This document shows positions 8,173-16,772 of a stretch of 55,567 bases of DNA, piece after piece. The number at the start of each line of letters is the position of its first letter. The stretch's first letter is position 1. The position numbers and the translations under genes were made by a program. Under the pieces are notes generated by a model, which was not told where the DNA came from, searched no databases, and saw only the letters and a program-made list of their open reading frames with translations. Origin of the DNA: an uncultured bacterium (lineage in GTDB: Bacteria > Actinomycetota > Coriobacteriia > Coriobacteriales > Coriobacteriaceae); assembly GCA_905215755.1 (NCBI GenBank), contig CAJMRE010000009.1, forward strand, positions 1-55,567. Reading direction: 5' to 3'.

Positions 8173-9671
8173 GCCCAGGGAAAGGCAGAGGCCGCGGCCA
8201 TGTTCTTGCGCACGAGCTCGTCGCGTACCTGAGCCAGGCCCTGCTCCATGCCCACCACATAGGTCTGCGGGTACAGGAAGCGCTTGAAAGCTGCGTCCAG
8301 ATGATCGAGCGCCCAAACACAGCGCTCGCGCGCGTCCTGGATGCTCTCACGCGGAGCCACTGCACTGCCATCGCGCACGATCGGCACCAGCAGCTCGCGA
8401 TACTCAAGCTCCGACACATCGGTCACCAGGGCGGCATCATTCACGGCCACGAGGGTATTGCCGCGCGCGGCGCCCTCCCCCGCCAGATGGTCCTCGTCGT
8501 AGATCATGTCGCAGACCGGGCCGCCAAAGCCGTCGTAATAACGGCGCACGCGCTGCACGCCCGGGATCGTGCGCTTGTAGGGCTGCTCGGAGAGCTTGAC
8601 CACCGGCGTCCATGGATCTGCCTCGCTCGCACGGCGGGCGGAAAGCTTGTACACGCCACCCAGCGCCGGCTGGTCATAGCAGGTCGCGAGCTTGGTACCC
8701 ACGCCAAAGCTATCGATGGGCGCGCCCTGGTCCAGCAGCGACTGAATCGTGTACTCGTCAAGATCGTTGGAAACCGAGATCCCCACATAGGGCAGGCCCT
8801 CGGCATCAAAACGGCCGCGAACATACTTGGAGAGCTTGGCGAGGTCGCCGGAGTCGATGCGAATAGCCGACAGACGCTCGCCCACCGCCTCCATCTCCTT
8901 GGCAACCGTAATGGCATGCTCGCAGCCCTCGCGCACGTCATAGGTGTCGATGAGCAGCGTACAGTTCTTGGGGCTCGACTTGGCAAAGGCGCGGAAGGCC
9001 TCGAGCTCGGAATCGAAGCTCATCACCCAGCTGTGCGCATGCGTGCCAAAGACGGGAATACCATAGCGGCGGCCGGCGAGCACATTGGACGTAGAGGAGC
9101 AGCCGGCAACGTAGCTCGCGCGCGCAACGGCCAGGCCGCCATCGGGACCCTGGGCGCGGCGCAGGCCAAACTCCGCCACGGGGCGACCGTCGGCGGCGAG
9201 CACCACGCGCGCCGTCTTGGTGGCGACAAGCGTCTGGAACCCGACGATGTTGAGCAGCGCCGTCTCAAGCAGCTGGCACTCGAGCGCAGGACCGGTGACG
9301 CGCACCATGGGCTCGCGCGGAAAGACGAGCTCGCCCTCGGGGACGGCGTCGATATTTACATGCGCACGAAAATCGCGCAGGTAGTCGAGGAATGCGGACT
9401 TGAACATCGCGCCGCCGGCAGGGGCCTCAAGCGAGGCGAGGTAGTCGATATCCTCGGGCGTAAAGCGCAGGTTCTCGACGAGCTCGGGCAGCTCGGCGGT
9501 GCCGCACATGACGGCATAGGCGCTGCCAAAGGGATGGTCGCGGTAAAACGCGGTAAAACAACCCTGCTCATTGGCCTTGCCGCTCTCCCACAGGCCCTGG
9601 GCCATAGTGAGCTCGTACAGATCGGTGAGCATTGCAATGTCGGTGGGATGCGAGATGTCGGTCAAAGCCAT
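8166..9671 (-). CDS. pncB: Nicotinate phosphoribosyltransferase
   Basis: Joins nicotinate to PRPP in NAD salvage (Preiss-Handler route). The 501-residue product starts at MALTDISHPTDIAMLTDLYE; a 19-codon upstream extension lacks support, and a GAAAGG site precedes the chosen ATG. It shows the conserved LYELTMAQG N-terminus, the GTHAHSW block (209-215) containing the autophosphorylated His and its neighbour, and the IRIDSGDL phosphate-binding segment. The length fits the longer Gram-positive class. The gene ends in ...PWAK with its TGA inside a terminator hairpin. Confidence 0.95.
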   Translation of the reverse strand: MALTDISHPTDIAMLTDLYELTMAQGLWESGKANEQGCFTAFYRDHPFGSAYAVMCGTAELPELVENLRFTPEDIDYLASLEAPAGGAMFKSAFLDYLRDFRAHVNIDAVPEGELVFPREPMVRVTGPALECQLLETALLNIVGFQTLVATKTARVVLAADGRPVAEFGLRRAQGPDGGLAVARASYVAGCSSTSNVLAGRRYGIPVFGTHAHSWVMSFDSELEAFRAFAKSSPKNCTLLIDTYDVREGCEHAITVAKEMEAVGERLSAIRIDSGDLAKLSKYVRGRFDAEGLPYVGISVSNDLDEYTIQSLLDQGAPIDSFGVGTKLATCYDQPALGGVYKLSARRASEADPWTPVVKLSEQPYKRTIPGVQRVRRYYDGFGGPVCDMIYDEDHLAGEGAARGNTLVAVNDAALVTDVSELEYRELLVPIVRDGSAVAPRESIQDARERCVWALDHLDAAFKRFLYPQTYVVGMEQGLAQVRDELVRKNMAAASAFPWAK

Positions 9672-9755
9672 GGGGCGACCTTTCGGATGTGTGGTGCAGA
9701 ATTTGAGGGTTGGACGAGAGCAGAGCATGCGGACATGACGCCCGATGCGAGTCGG

Positions 9756-10214
9756 TTAGAGCAGGCCCATGCTGGTCAGGATCGTGTAGCCCATAAAGAT
9801 GACAAACGCGATGAGGGCAAGGACAATGATGATTTTTTGAGCCGGCGCCATGCCAGGGATCTCGTTCTCGCCCATAGGCTCCTTGGAGGTAACCATGCGC
9901 TGGGCAAAGGTCATCTCGTCACGGCTCGGCTTGGGCTCGACGGACTTGGGACGGGCGGCCTTTTTAGGCTGAGGTTTGGGCGCGGCAGGTGCAGGCTTCG
10001 CAGCAGCGGGCTTGGGTGCGGGCGCGGGCGCCGATGCGGATGCGGCGTTCGCGGCGGCCTCCTCGGCCTTCGCACGCTCGGCACGCAGGGCAGCCAGCTC
10101 CTCACGCTCGCGACGGGCCTCTTCCCGAGCCTCGCGGCGGGCCTTCTCAGCGCGGAGCTCTTCCAACTCGGCGCGCTCCTCGTCGGACAATGGTTGGGAC
10201 TCAAGCTCGGCCAT
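9756..10214 (-). CDS. Coiled-coil, tail-anchored small membrane protein
   Basis: Unrecognised 152-residue protein. Residues 1-65 are a highly charged Glu/Arg/Ala helix (EELRAEKARREAREEARR), predicted coiled coil. Residues 66-100 are an Ala/Pro/Lys linker, then a short conserved-looking segment (MTFAQRMVTSKEPMGENEIP), and residues 130-150 form one hydrophobic helix (IIIVLALIAFVIFMGYTIL). No signal peptide: the topology suggests a cytoplasmic coiled coil anchored by its C-terminus. The ATG follows an AAAGGGCT site; an in-frame ATG 12 codons earlier is less likely because it lies in the tRNA terminator. No function can be assigned. Confidence 0.75.
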   Translation of the reverse strand: MAELESQPLSDEERAELEELRAEKARREAREEARREREELAALRAERAKAEEAAANAASASAPAPAPKPAAAKPAPAAPKPQPKKAARPKSVEPKPSRDEMTFAQRMVTSKEPMGENEIPGMAPAQKIIIVLALIAFVIFMGYTILTSMGLL

Positions 10215-10231
10215 GGTATAGCCCTTTCTTT

Positions 10232-10266
10232 TAAAAAAAGCCGCCGACACAATGTCAGCGGCTTAT
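10232..10266 (-). terminator. Terminator of the tRNA-Ala gene
   Basis: On the minus strand AGCCGCTGACA pairs with TGTCGGCGGCT (one G-U) across a short loop and is followed by seven T. It lies 13 bases downstream of the tRNA 3' end. Confidence 0.85.
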
Positions 10267-10278
10267 CAAATCCATGGG

Positions 10279-10351
10279 TGGAGACGAAGGGAGTCGAACC
10301 CTCGGCCTCTGCCATGCGACGGCAGCGCTCTCCCAACTGAGCTACGTCCCC
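10279..10351 (-). tRNA. tRNA-Ala (anticodon CGC)
   Basis: A 73-base cloverleaf: acceptor GGGGACG/CGTCTCC, D-arm GCTC...GAGC, anticodon stem CTGCC/GGCAG with loop GTCGCAT, so the anticodon is CGC, reading GCG. T-arm GAGGG TTCGACT CCCTT. Position 3:70 is a G-U pair, the major identity element for alanyl-tRNA synthetase, which confirms alanine. CCA is not encoded. Confidence 0.96.
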
Positions 10352-10457
10352 AGGACAAGTCGATATTTTACCTACGGCTCGCCAACTGTCAACGCCCAAT
10401 AACCAGTCTTTTTGGGACGCGGCTATTTTGACAACTTTTCGAACAGGCGATCCTCTC

Positions 10458-10492
10458 GATGATTTTTTAATCCCCGTCCCAGAAAAATCATC
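10458..10492 (-). repeat. GATGATTTTT / AAAAATCATC palindrome downstream of the radical-SAM gene
   Basis: Perfect 10-bp arms around a GC-rich loop containing GGGACGGGGATT on the minus strand. It starts ten bases past the stop of the radical-SAM gene, so it may be its terminator, although the T run lies within the stem. I believe this is a recurrent Collinsella element, but only one copy is present here. Confidence 0.55.
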
Positions 10493-10502
10493 AGCGTGCG
10501 CT

Positions 10503-11441
10503 CTACTTTGCGCTGGTGAGGACGCCGGTGGTGTCGAAGGCGGGGGTGAAGCTCTCGTCTACCGCGCCGCCCTCTTGCCAGAACATTGTCGTAAAGCCCA
10601 GGTCGTCGGCATGGTCGAGCACCTGCTCGTACTCCTCGCGCGTCACGGCGCGCGCCAACTCGCCGCCCTGCTCGCGCATGAGCGCATTGGGCGTGTACTG
10701 GTTCATGACCGAGATCGGCACGTCGCCCACCGTCTGCCACACCAGGTCCAGCACGCGACACGAATCGTCTGCATGTCCCGGCAGTACCAGATGGCGCACA
10801 ATCATGCCGCGCTTCATGAGCCCGCCCTCATCCACCATCTCTCCCCCGCGGCGCTCGATCTCGCGCGCCATCTGAGCCAGGCCTGACACGGCCACACGTG
10901 GGTAGTCCTTTATATGAGAGAGCGACTGCGCAAGCCCGGCATCGGCATATTTAAAGTCGGTAAGCCACACATCGACCAGGTCGCCCAGCGCCGCCACGGC
11001 ACTCGCGCGCTCGTAACCACTCGTGTTGTAGACGATCGGGATAACCAGTCCGCGCGCCCGTGCCGCGGCAATCACGGCAGGCAACAGGTGCGCATAGTGC
11101 GTCGCCGTCACCAAATTGATGTTGTTGGCACCCTGGTCCTGCAGTTCCAGCATAATCTCGACCAGGCGCTCAGGCGAAATCTCAAGGCCAAAATTGCCGG
11201 TCGAGATCTCGTGGTTCTGGCAGTAGGTACATTTAAGCGAGCAACCGCTAAAGAAGATCGCGCCCGAACCGGCCTCGCCCGAGATAGGCGGCTCCTCCCA
11301 CATATGAAGCGCGGCGCGGGCCACCTTGAGCGTGTCGTTAGCACCGCAGACGCCGTGCGCGCCCTCATCGCGCGCCGCACCGCAACGGCGCGGACACAAA
11401 TGGCAGGCGGGCGAAAAAAGTTCGGTCAACGACGTCGGCAT
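10503..11441 (-). CDS. Radical-SAM protein of the PflA/PflX-like group
   Basis: A 312-residue radical S-adenosylmethionine enzyme. The CxxxCxxC cluster motif is at C67, C71 and C74 (GCSLKCTYCQNHE). Four further Cys at 13, 16, 20 and 32 (CHLCPRRC...VCG) form an N-terminal knuckle typical of the PflX/AmmeMemoRadiSam-system type of pyruvate-formate-lyase-activase relatives. Downstream features include VTATHYAH, YNTSGYE and LTDFKYAD. The substrate is unknown. The start is chosen five codons inside the open frame because GGAG lies nine bases before that ATG, while the earlier ATG has no such site. Confidence 0.85.
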   Translation of the reverse strand: MPTSLTELFSPACHLCPRRCGAARDEGAHGVCGANDTLKVARAALHMWEEPPISGEAGSGAIFFSGCSLKCTYCQNHEISTGNFGLEISPERLVEIMLELQDQGANNINLVTATHYAHLLPAVIAAARARGLVIPIVYNTSGYERASAVAALGDLVDVWLTDFKYADAGLAQSLSHIKDYPRVAVSGLAQMAREIERRGGEMVDEGGLMKRGMIVRHLVLPGHADDSCRVLDLVWQTVGDVPISVMNQYTPNALMREQGGELARAVTREEYEQVLDHADDLGFTTMFWQEGGAVDESFTPAFDTTGVLTSAK

Positions 11442-11456
11442 AAAAACATGCTCCAA

Positions 11457-11965
11457 AACAACGATTCAGCAGCTCAAACGTAAAGGGCCAGACCGGGTAG
11501 ACGGCTCCGTCCCTAAGGCGCCGTAATCGTCCGACACGATTTTTGTAATGTCAAGACTGGAATCGATAAAGTGCCGCTTTATGATGTAGTTATTCCGCCC
11601 CCCGCGGAGCAACTGGGTGAACCGTCGCGTTTATTTAGGGAGCCCACACAGTCGTGCCTAGTACAGGTATCCTTCGTTGTTAAGGACGCTGGAACAGTCG
11701 ATGAGGGCACCCACCTGTTTTAGGTGGGTTCATTTTCGTAACGTGGGGGGTGGTTTTCTTTTGCCGAAAATCACCATACAGTCCATATGGATCCCCGCCG
11801 GCATCCCGACAAGCCATCGACAACATTCCAATATCTGGTATGCGCGTGATAATCGCACGGTGCAAACCTCCGCACCCCCCTCGGTCGAGTATCATGGGAC
11901 AGCTATGCCATTTCCGCGTAGCAACCTTTGACCTTTTCCTTCGACGCTTGGCGGTTTTTAGATTC
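11457..11965 (+). other. Gap holding a candidate structured RNA
   Basis: A 509-base gap between divergent genes. The central part, 11550-11738, is described separately. The remainder (11740-11965) contains no recognisable gene; an open frame reading through it into the next gene is not conserved-looking and I do not extend the CDS into it. Confidence 0.5.
11550..11738 (+). ncRNA. Candidate small structured RNA, possibly 6S (SsrS)-like
   Basis: No long reading frame, yet a chain of strong stems: closing GACTG/CAGTC (11555/11695), ATAAAG/CTTTAT, TTCCGC/GCGGAG with flanking AGTT/AACT, TCCTT/AAGGA, and a final CCCACCT-GTTTT-AGGTGGG hairpin followed by ATTTT. A -10-like TGTAAT is at 11544. The overall size (about 185 nt), the closed ends and the terminal GGGCACCCACCT hairpin resemble 6S RNAs, which sequester housekeeping RNA polymerase, but I am identifying it from memory of the shape and not by alignment. 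tmRNA, RNase P and SRP RNA were considered and do not fit. Confidence 0.5.
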
Positions 11966-13165
11966 ATGGCTTCATCCCCGAGCTACATACCGTACCTATG
12001 CGTGGCAGCGGCGGCTTTTATCACGACCTTCCTCGCGGTGCCCCTGGTCAAGCGCTTGGCAATTAAGCTCGATGCCGTCGACTATCCTTCTAAGCGCCGC
12101 ATCAACACTAAGCCCATCCCGCGTTTGGGCGGAACGGCGGTGTTTTTGGGCCTGGTCGTTGCCTGCATTGTGCAAATCCTAGGCACCTGGTACCTAGGCT
12201 GGCCACCCGTCCTGGTGCCGCACCCGCGCCTTCACATTAGCTATCCCATGCTGGCGCTCTCCTTTACCGTCATCTTTGCGACCGGCGCTATCGACGACGT
12301 CTTCCAGCTCACGCCCAAGCAAAAGCTGGCCGGACAGGTCCTCGCCGCGCTTATCGCCTGCATGGGCGGCCTAAAAATCGGCGTCATCGTCAACCCGTTT
12401 GCTCCCGGCGAGATCATGCTCGGATGGCTCGCCTACCCCATCACCGTAATCTATCTGGTGGCATTCACCAACATCATTAACCTCATCGACGGCCTCGACG
12501 GCTTGGCCACGGGCATCTGCGGCATCGCCTCGTTCACCATGTTTTCGATGGCCGTTCTCTCGGGCCGCATCGACGCCGCCGCGCTCTCCATTGCGCTCTT
12601 TGGCGCCTGTCTGGCCTTTTTGCGCTACAACTTCAACCCCGCAAGCATCTTCTTGGGCGACTCGGGGTCGCTGCTTCTGGGCTTTGCGCTGGGCTCCATC
12701 TCGCTGCTCAACGTGAGCCGCACCGCCGCACTCACCTCGCTTATCATCCCGCTCATCGTTGCCGGCGTGCCTATCATCGACACGTTTAGCGCCATCGTGC
12801 GCCGCAAGCGCGCCCACATTAGCATCGGGCAGGCCGACAAGGGCCACATCCACCACCGCCTGATCCAAGAAGGCTACAACCAAAAACAGGCTGTGCTGCT
12901 CATCTATGCCTGGTGCATTATGCTTTCGGCCGGCGCCGCCGCCATCAATCAGGTCGAGGTGCCCATGCGCGTGCTCATCTTTACCGTGCTTGCCATTGGC
13001 TCGGCGGCCTTTGCCAAGCACCTGCACCTGTTTGAACCCGTGCTGCGCCACCATTACAACAAGCGCACGCACGAGGACGAACTGGTCACCCCCGACGACC
13101 CCGCCTTTAAGCAGGAGGAGCAGGCAGCCGAGGAGCGCAAAGAAGAGCGCCACCACAAGCTCTAG
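11966..13165 (+). CDS. Undecaprenyl-phosphate N-acetylhexosamine-1-phosphate transferase (WecA/TagO/MraY family)
   Basis: Transfers a sugar-1-phosphate from a UDP-sugar to undecaprenyl phosphate in the membrane, starting wall-teichoic-acid or surface-glycan synthesis. The product is 399 residues with about 10-11 membrane helices. Family motifs are in order: PRLGG near residue 52, the AIDDVF Mg site, NLIDGLDGLATG, FLGDSGSLLLGF and the cytoplasmic HIHHRL loop that distinguishes the WecA/TagO branch from MraY. A charged C-terminal tail (EEQAAEERKEERHH) is added. The start (MASSPSYIP) is the last ATG before the first helix; its ribosome binding site is weak. It is unlinked to other glycan genes here. 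Confidence 0.9.
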   Translation: MASSPSYIPYLCVAAAAFITTFLAVPLVKRLAIKLDAVDYPSKRRINTKPIPRLGGTAVFLGLVVACIVQILGTWYLGWPPVLVPHPRLHISYPMLALSFTVIFATGAIDDVFQLTPKQKLAGQVLAALIACMGGLKIGVIVNPFAPGEIMLGWLAYPITVIYLVAFTNIINLIDGLDGLATGICGIASFTMFSMAVLSGRIDAAALSIALFGACLAFLRYNFNPASIFLGDSGSLLLGFALGSISLLNVSRTAALTSLIIPLIVAGVPIIDTFSAIVRRKRAHISIGQADKGHIHHRLIQEGYNQKQAVLLIYAWCIMLSAGAAAINQVEVPMRVLIFTVLAIGSAAFAKHLHLFEPVLRHHYNKRTHEDELVTPDDPAFKQEEQAAEERKEERHHKL

Positions 13166-13335
13166 GGCAAGCTGCCGAGGATGTGCCAAGGCACCGTTAG
13201 CCAAGCACGGCCGCGCCGCACCCATCGCACATGCCGCACCACGCGCGTCCCTCTCCCGCCCCTCGCCTACTTACGCACCACCCCTCCAATAAACGCGTTA
13301 TCATCTTGACCCATGAACATACGTTAGGAGCAATC

Positions 13336-14385
13336 ATGCCAAACGAGAACAGCTACGAAGTCGCGCTGCAAAAGAGCAACGCCATTCGCGAGGGCCTGAC
13401 CAAGACGCCCGAGAAGTTCACCATGCTCACCGGCGACCGCCCCACCGGCCGTCTGCACCTGGGCCACTACTTCGGCACCCTCAAGGGCCGTGTTGAGCTG
13501 CAGAACATGGGCGCCAAGACCAACGTGCTCATCGCCGACTACCAGGTCATCACTGACCGCGACACGACCGAGCACATCCAGGACAACGTGTACAACATGG
13601 TCATGGACTACCTTGCCTGCGGTATCGATCCCGACAAGACCATGATCTACGCGCACTCCGCCGTGCCCGCCGCCAACCAGCTCATGCTGCCGTTCCTGTC
13701 GCTGGTGTCCGAGGCCGAGCTGGCGCGCAACCCCACCGTCAAGGCCGAGATGGAGGCCTCGGGCCATGAGCTTACCGGCCTTCTGCTCACCTACCCGGTG
13801 CATCAGGCCTGCGACATCCTGTTCTGCAAGGGCAACGTGGTGCCCGTCGGTCGTGACCAGCTGCCGCACATCGAGCTCACCCGCACCATCGCCCGCCGCT
13901 TTAACAACCGCTACGGCAAGGTGTTCCCCGAGGTCGACGCGCTGCTGTCCGAGACCCCGCTGCTGCCCGGCCTGGACGGCCGCAAGATGAGCAAGAGCTA
14001 CGGCAACGCCATCAACATCTCGATGACCGCCGAGGAAACGGCCAAGCGCATCAAAAAGAGCCAGACCGACTCCGAGCGCATGATCACGTTCGATCCCGAG
14101 AACCGCCCCGGCGTGTCCGGTTTGCTTTCGACGGCCGCCATCTGCACCGGTCGCTCCGAGGTCGAGATTGCCGAGGAGATCGGCATGGGCGGCTCCGGCC
14201 AGCTCAAGAAGTACGTGACCGAGGCCGTCAACGAGTACTTCGCACCGATCCGCGAGCGTCGCCAGCGCTACGAGAACGATCTGGACTATGTGAAGGACGT
14301 CCTGCACGAGGGCAACCGTCGCGCCAACGAGATCGCCGATCAGACCCTGGCAGAGGTTCAGGACGCCATGGGCATGGTGTACTAG
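13336..14385 (+). CDS. trpS: Tryptophanyl-tRNA synthetase
   Basis: Charges tRNA-Trp. The 349-residue class I synthetase has GDRPTGRLHLGHYFG (33-47, the HIGH signature), a DYQVITDRD segment, and GRKMSKSYGN (215-224, the KMSKS loop). The ATG follows TAGGAG by six bases; an upstream 35-codon extension of the frame has no support. The N-terminal arm of about 25 residues is slightly longer than in many TrpRS. Monocistronic, with a terminator after the stop codon. Confidence 0.97.
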   Translation: MPNENSYEVALQKSNAIREGLTKTPEKFTMLTGDRPTGRLHLGHYFGTLKGRVELQNMGAKTNVLIADYQVITDRDTTEHIQDNVYNMVMDYLACGIDPDKTMIYAHSAVPAANQLMLPFLSLVSEAELARNPTVKAEMEASGHELTGLLLTYPVHQACDILFCKGNVVPVGRDQLPHIELTRTIARRFNNRYGKVFPEVDALLSETPLLPGLDGRKMSKSYGNAINISMTAEETAKRIKKSQTDSERMITFDPENRPGVSGLLSTAAICTGRSEVEIAEEIGMGGSGQLKKYVTEAVNEYFAPIRERRQRYENDLDYVKDVLHEGNRRANEIADQTLAEVQDAMGMVY

Positions 14386-14420
14386 ACCGATCTACTGGCT
14401 TGAGCTTTCGATTGCTTTAG

Positions 14421-14448
14421 GGCGGGCGCTGCGGCGTCCGCCTTTTTT
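14421..14448 (+). terminator. Rho-independent terminator of trpS
   Basis: GGCGGGCGCT pairs with GGCGTCCGCC (G-U pairs allowed) across a two-base turn, followed by six T, 36 bases past the trpS stop. Confidence 0.88.
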
Positions 14449-14496
14449 GGAGCCGGACCGCTTCGGCTCCGTCCATCGCACCCCCTCGACAAACAG

Positions 14497-14537
14497 GAAC
14501 AGGCCCGCCGGCAGTTAGCTGCCAGCGGGCCTGTTCC
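14497..14537. repeat. GC-rich hairpin GGAACAGGCCCGC / GCGGGCCTGTTCC
   Basis: Perfect 13-bp outer arms enclose an inner GCAG-TTAG-CTGC stem. Neither strand has a T run, so it is not a classical terminator. It lies 50 bases past the trpS terminator. Confidence 0.65.
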
Positions 14538-14721
14538 CGAAGTACACCGTTGAATCGCACAGAGGGGAGGGATGCGAATCAAACTCAACAGGGCAGGCTT
14601 TTTCATCGCCTATTGCCTGCTCCCTTGCTGAAACCAATATAGTTCACCGTGGTTTACTTTCTGACGGCAAAGTACGCCGCCACACCTTCTCCATAAGTTA
14701 GCTCTGGTAAACCTACAGTGT

Positions 14722-14762
14722 AAAACCACCACAAAGGGGACAGGCGCCTTTGTGGTGGTTTT
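14722..14762. repeat. Dispersed ACCACCACAAAGG palindrome, copy 3
   Basis: Same 13-bp stem; the loop reads GGACAGGCG, one base different from most copies. It lies just 3' of the MGMT-like gene and between convergent genes. Confidence 0.82.
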
Positions 14763-14778
14763 CGCCACGGAAGAACCG

Positions 14779-15099
14779 CTAGAGCCCGGCAGGCCAGCGA
14801 CAGGCGGCCAAGTCGACGTGCATGTCGTCCTTAAACGCCACACCTTCCCCTAGCAAAAGCTCACGTTGAGCATCGGGACCGCCAAAAGCGAAGCCCTCGC
14901 ATATGTGCCCGTCGGCAAACACCACGCGGTGACAGGGAATCTCGCCGGGGCGCGGATTACTATGCAGGGCATACCCCACGTACCGCGCACTTCGTGGACG
15001 ACCGGCAAGCAGCGCCACCTGGCCATACGTGGCGACCATCCCCTCGGGGATCTGCTCGACCACCTCGTACACCCGTTCAAAAAAGCCCTCAGACGCCAT
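14779..15099 (-). CDS. MGMT-family (alkyltransferase-like) DNA-binding protein
   Basis: A 106-residue protein with only the C-terminal DNA-binding/active-site domain of O6-methylguanine-DNA methyltransferases. Key features are the helix-turn-helix VATYGQVALLAG (22-33), the arginine-finger region RSARYVGYAL, and PCHRVV with the acceptor Cys at about 56. Alkyltransferase-like proteins replace this Cys with Trp or Ala, so the retained Cys suggests that it may still be reactive. The short form lacks the N-terminal domain of Ada/Ogt. The start follows a GGGAGC site; a 13-codon upstream extension crosses the dispersed palindrome and is rejected. Confidence 0.88.
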   Translation of the reverse strand: MASEGFFERVYEVVEQIPEGMVATYGQVALLAGRPRSARYVGYALHSNPRPGEIPCHRVVFADGHICEGFAFGGPDAQRELLLGEGVAFKDDMHVDLAACRWPAGL

Positions 15100-15128
15100 T
15101 GCTCGCTCCCTTCCACCCGGAAAAGCAT

Positions 15129-15168
15129 AAACCACCACAAAGGTGCCTGTCCCCTTTGTGGTGGTTTT
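15129..15168 (-). repeat. Dispersed ACCACCACAAAGG palindrome, copy 4
   Basis: Inverted orientation relative to copies 1-3. It ends ten bases past the DegV-family gene stop (minus strand), consistent with terminator use. Confidence 0.85.
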
Positions 15169-15178
15169 GACCGGAAAG

Positions 15179-16033
15179 CTAGTTGGCGGGGCGGAAGAAG
15201 GCTACGGCTACGGCGCCGGGGCCCACGTGGGTGCCGATGGTGGCGCCAATGGTGTGGATGGACAGCTCGCCCTCGGTGTGACCGGCCCACAGTGCCGCGC
15301 TGTCCTCGATATATTTCTTGAGCACGGCGTCCGAAAGGCCTGTATAGCCCAGCGCCAGCGGCATGGAAAAGTCGACGCCGCCCGCCTTTTCTACCTTCTG
15401 GTTGAGCAGGTTACGACCGTTCTTGGAACCGCGCGCCTTGCCCAGCTGCACGATCAGGCCGTCCTCGGCGGCCACAACGGGCTTTACGTTGAGCAACGTG
15501 CCCACAGCGCCGGCCGCAGCAGACAGGCGACCGCCGCGCACCAAGTACTCCAGCGTCTCAAGCAGACCGATAACCACCACGCGGTCACGGACTGCCTCGA
15601 CGGCCGCCGCGATCTGGGCCGCACTACGGCCCTCGTCCACCAAGCGCAACGCATACTCGACCAGGACACGCTCGCCCAGGGTGACGTTATTGCTGTCCAC
15701 CACGAACACGTCGCCGCCCGACGCCTCGGCAAGTGCGGTACGGGCACTCTGATTGGTGCCCGAAAGCTTGGCGCCCACGGTAATAATCACTGCCTCGTCG
15801 CCGGCCTCACGTGCCTCGGCAATCGTCTGCGAAAACGCGTACGGGTTGACCTGGCCGGTCTTGGGCAGCTCATCGCGCTCCACGAGCATCTCGTAAAAGC
15901 GCTGATGATCGATGTCGACGCCATCCATATACACATCGGTGCCAAAGGTGACGGACAGCGGCAAAACACGCAGAGCGGGGTGCTCCGCCGGCGACATATC
16001 GCTTGCGGAATCGGTAATAATACGAATGGACAT
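15179..16033 (-). CDS. DegV family fatty-acid-binding protein
   Basis: DegV/FakB proteins bind a fatty acid and present it to the FakA kinase for phosphorylation. The 284-residue protein has the N-terminal IITDSASDMSP signature, GQVNPYAF, the ligand-contact IITVGAKLSGTNQSA block, and LEYLVRGGRLSAAAGAVGTL around 155-175. The length is standard. The start follows AAAGGA; 35 upstream codons are unsupported. No fakA is present in the window, so which partner it uses is unknown. Confidence 0.93.
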   Translation of the reverse strand: MSIRIITDSASDMSPAEHPALRVLPLSVTFGTDVYMDGVDIDHQRFYEMLVERDELPKTGQVNPYAFSQTIAEAREAGDEAVIITVGAKLSGTNQSARTALAEASGGDVFVVDSNNVTLGERVLVEYALRLVDEGRSAAQIAAAVEAVRDRVVVIGLLETLEYLVRGGRLSAAAGAVGTLLNVKPVVAAEDGLIVQLGKARGSKNGRNLLNQKVEKAGGVDFSMPLALGYTGLSDAVLKKYIEDSAALWAGHTEGELSIHTIGATIGTHVGPGAVAVAFFRPAN

Positions 16034-16152
16034 AACAAATCCTTTCTTGCGCGGAGCTCGCGCGGGGAATTTTGACAGCAATGCCCCGGCACGGTATACG
16101 CGCTCAAACGGGACTATGCAGTTGTTAATGGGAAGCAAATGCCTTGGCGGCC

Positions 16153-16602
16153 TTAGATCTCGCGCAGGGTGTCGAGAATCGTACGCAGCGATGCATACAT
16201 CTGCTCGCGCTGCTCCACACCCATAGCCTTACCGGTGGTATCGAGCACCTCGCGAATGATGCGGTCCGCCTCGCTCATGCTCTCGCCGCCCAGAGCGGTC
16301 AGGCGAACCGGAGCACGATACTTAACGGCGGCATCGCCCGAATCATCGACTTCGACGTAGCCGCCCTCCTCCAGATGCGCGAGCGTACGCGAGACGGCGG
16401 CGCGGGTCACGCCTGCCATGCGAGCCAGGTCGGCACCAGTCAGGCCGTCCTTGCTGCGCTCAAGATAGTACAGGCACATAACGTCGGAGCCCTTGAGGCC
16501 CAGCCTTGCGCCCTCAGACGTCTTAATGCGCTGGATCTCCTTGTAGAGACCGCTGATCAGTCCGACAAAGTCCTCGAAACGTGTCTCGTCGCTCTGCTGC
16601 AT
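16153..16602 (-). CDS. MarR-family transcriptional regulator
   Basis: A 149-residue winged-helix regulator. The recognition region LTGADLARMAGVTRAAVSRTLAHLEEGGYVE (about 54-84) is typical MarR, followed by a wing with SGDAAVKYRAPVRLTALG and C-terminal dimerisation helices. It lies 119 bases upstream of the DegV gene on the same strand, so it may lead that transcript. Its ligand and targets are unknown. Confidence 0.9.
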   Translation of the reverse strand: MQQSDETRFEDFVGLISGLYKEIQRIKTSEGARLGLKGSDVMCLYYLERSKDGLTGADLARMAGVTRAAVSRTLAHLEEGGYVEVDDSGDAAVKYRAPVRLTALGGESMSEADRIIREVLDTTGKAMGVEQREQMYASLRTILDTLREI

Positions 16603-16705
16603 GGGAGACGACCGCCTTTCGCTTGCATAATGCTAACGGGTAAACATCTTAGTCGCATAAGGCGACATCCGTACCCAAATACCCCATTTGTTAACCCATC
16701 AACAT

Positions 16706-16746
16706 AAAAACCACCACAAAGGGGACAGGCACCTTTGTGGTGGTTT
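16706..16746. repeat. Dispersed ACCACCACAAAGG palindrome, copy 5
   Basis: Lies 26 bases past the stop of the B3/B4 gene (minus strand). Oriented oppositely to that gene compared with copy 4, so orientation does not seem to matter. Confidence 0.85.
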
Positions 16747-16772
16747 GGGGCATCAATAGGTTCTAGGCGCCG

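Larger units (their letters stand above)
14386..14778. other. Gap between trpS and the MGMT-like gene
   Basis: Contains the trpS terminator, a long GC-rich hairpin at 14497-14537, a GGGCAGGC/GCCTGCTCCC stem near 14591-14622 and one dispersed palindrome. No gene is visible. Confidence 0.6.

Noticed and set aside
6984..10340. A 1118-codon open frame on the plus strand
   Set aside because: It runs antisense through proB and pncB in GC-rich DNA. Both genes are clear on the other strand; the frame has no family-like sequence.
9911..10399. A frame translating as GDVAQLGERCRRMAEAEGS
   Set aside because: This is the familiar false peptide from translating a tRNA gene; it overlaps tRNA-Ala.
11550..11738. 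tmRNA (ssrA)
   Set aside because: A GACTGGAATCGA start looks superficially similar, but there is no T-arm, no tag reading frame and no acceptor stem.
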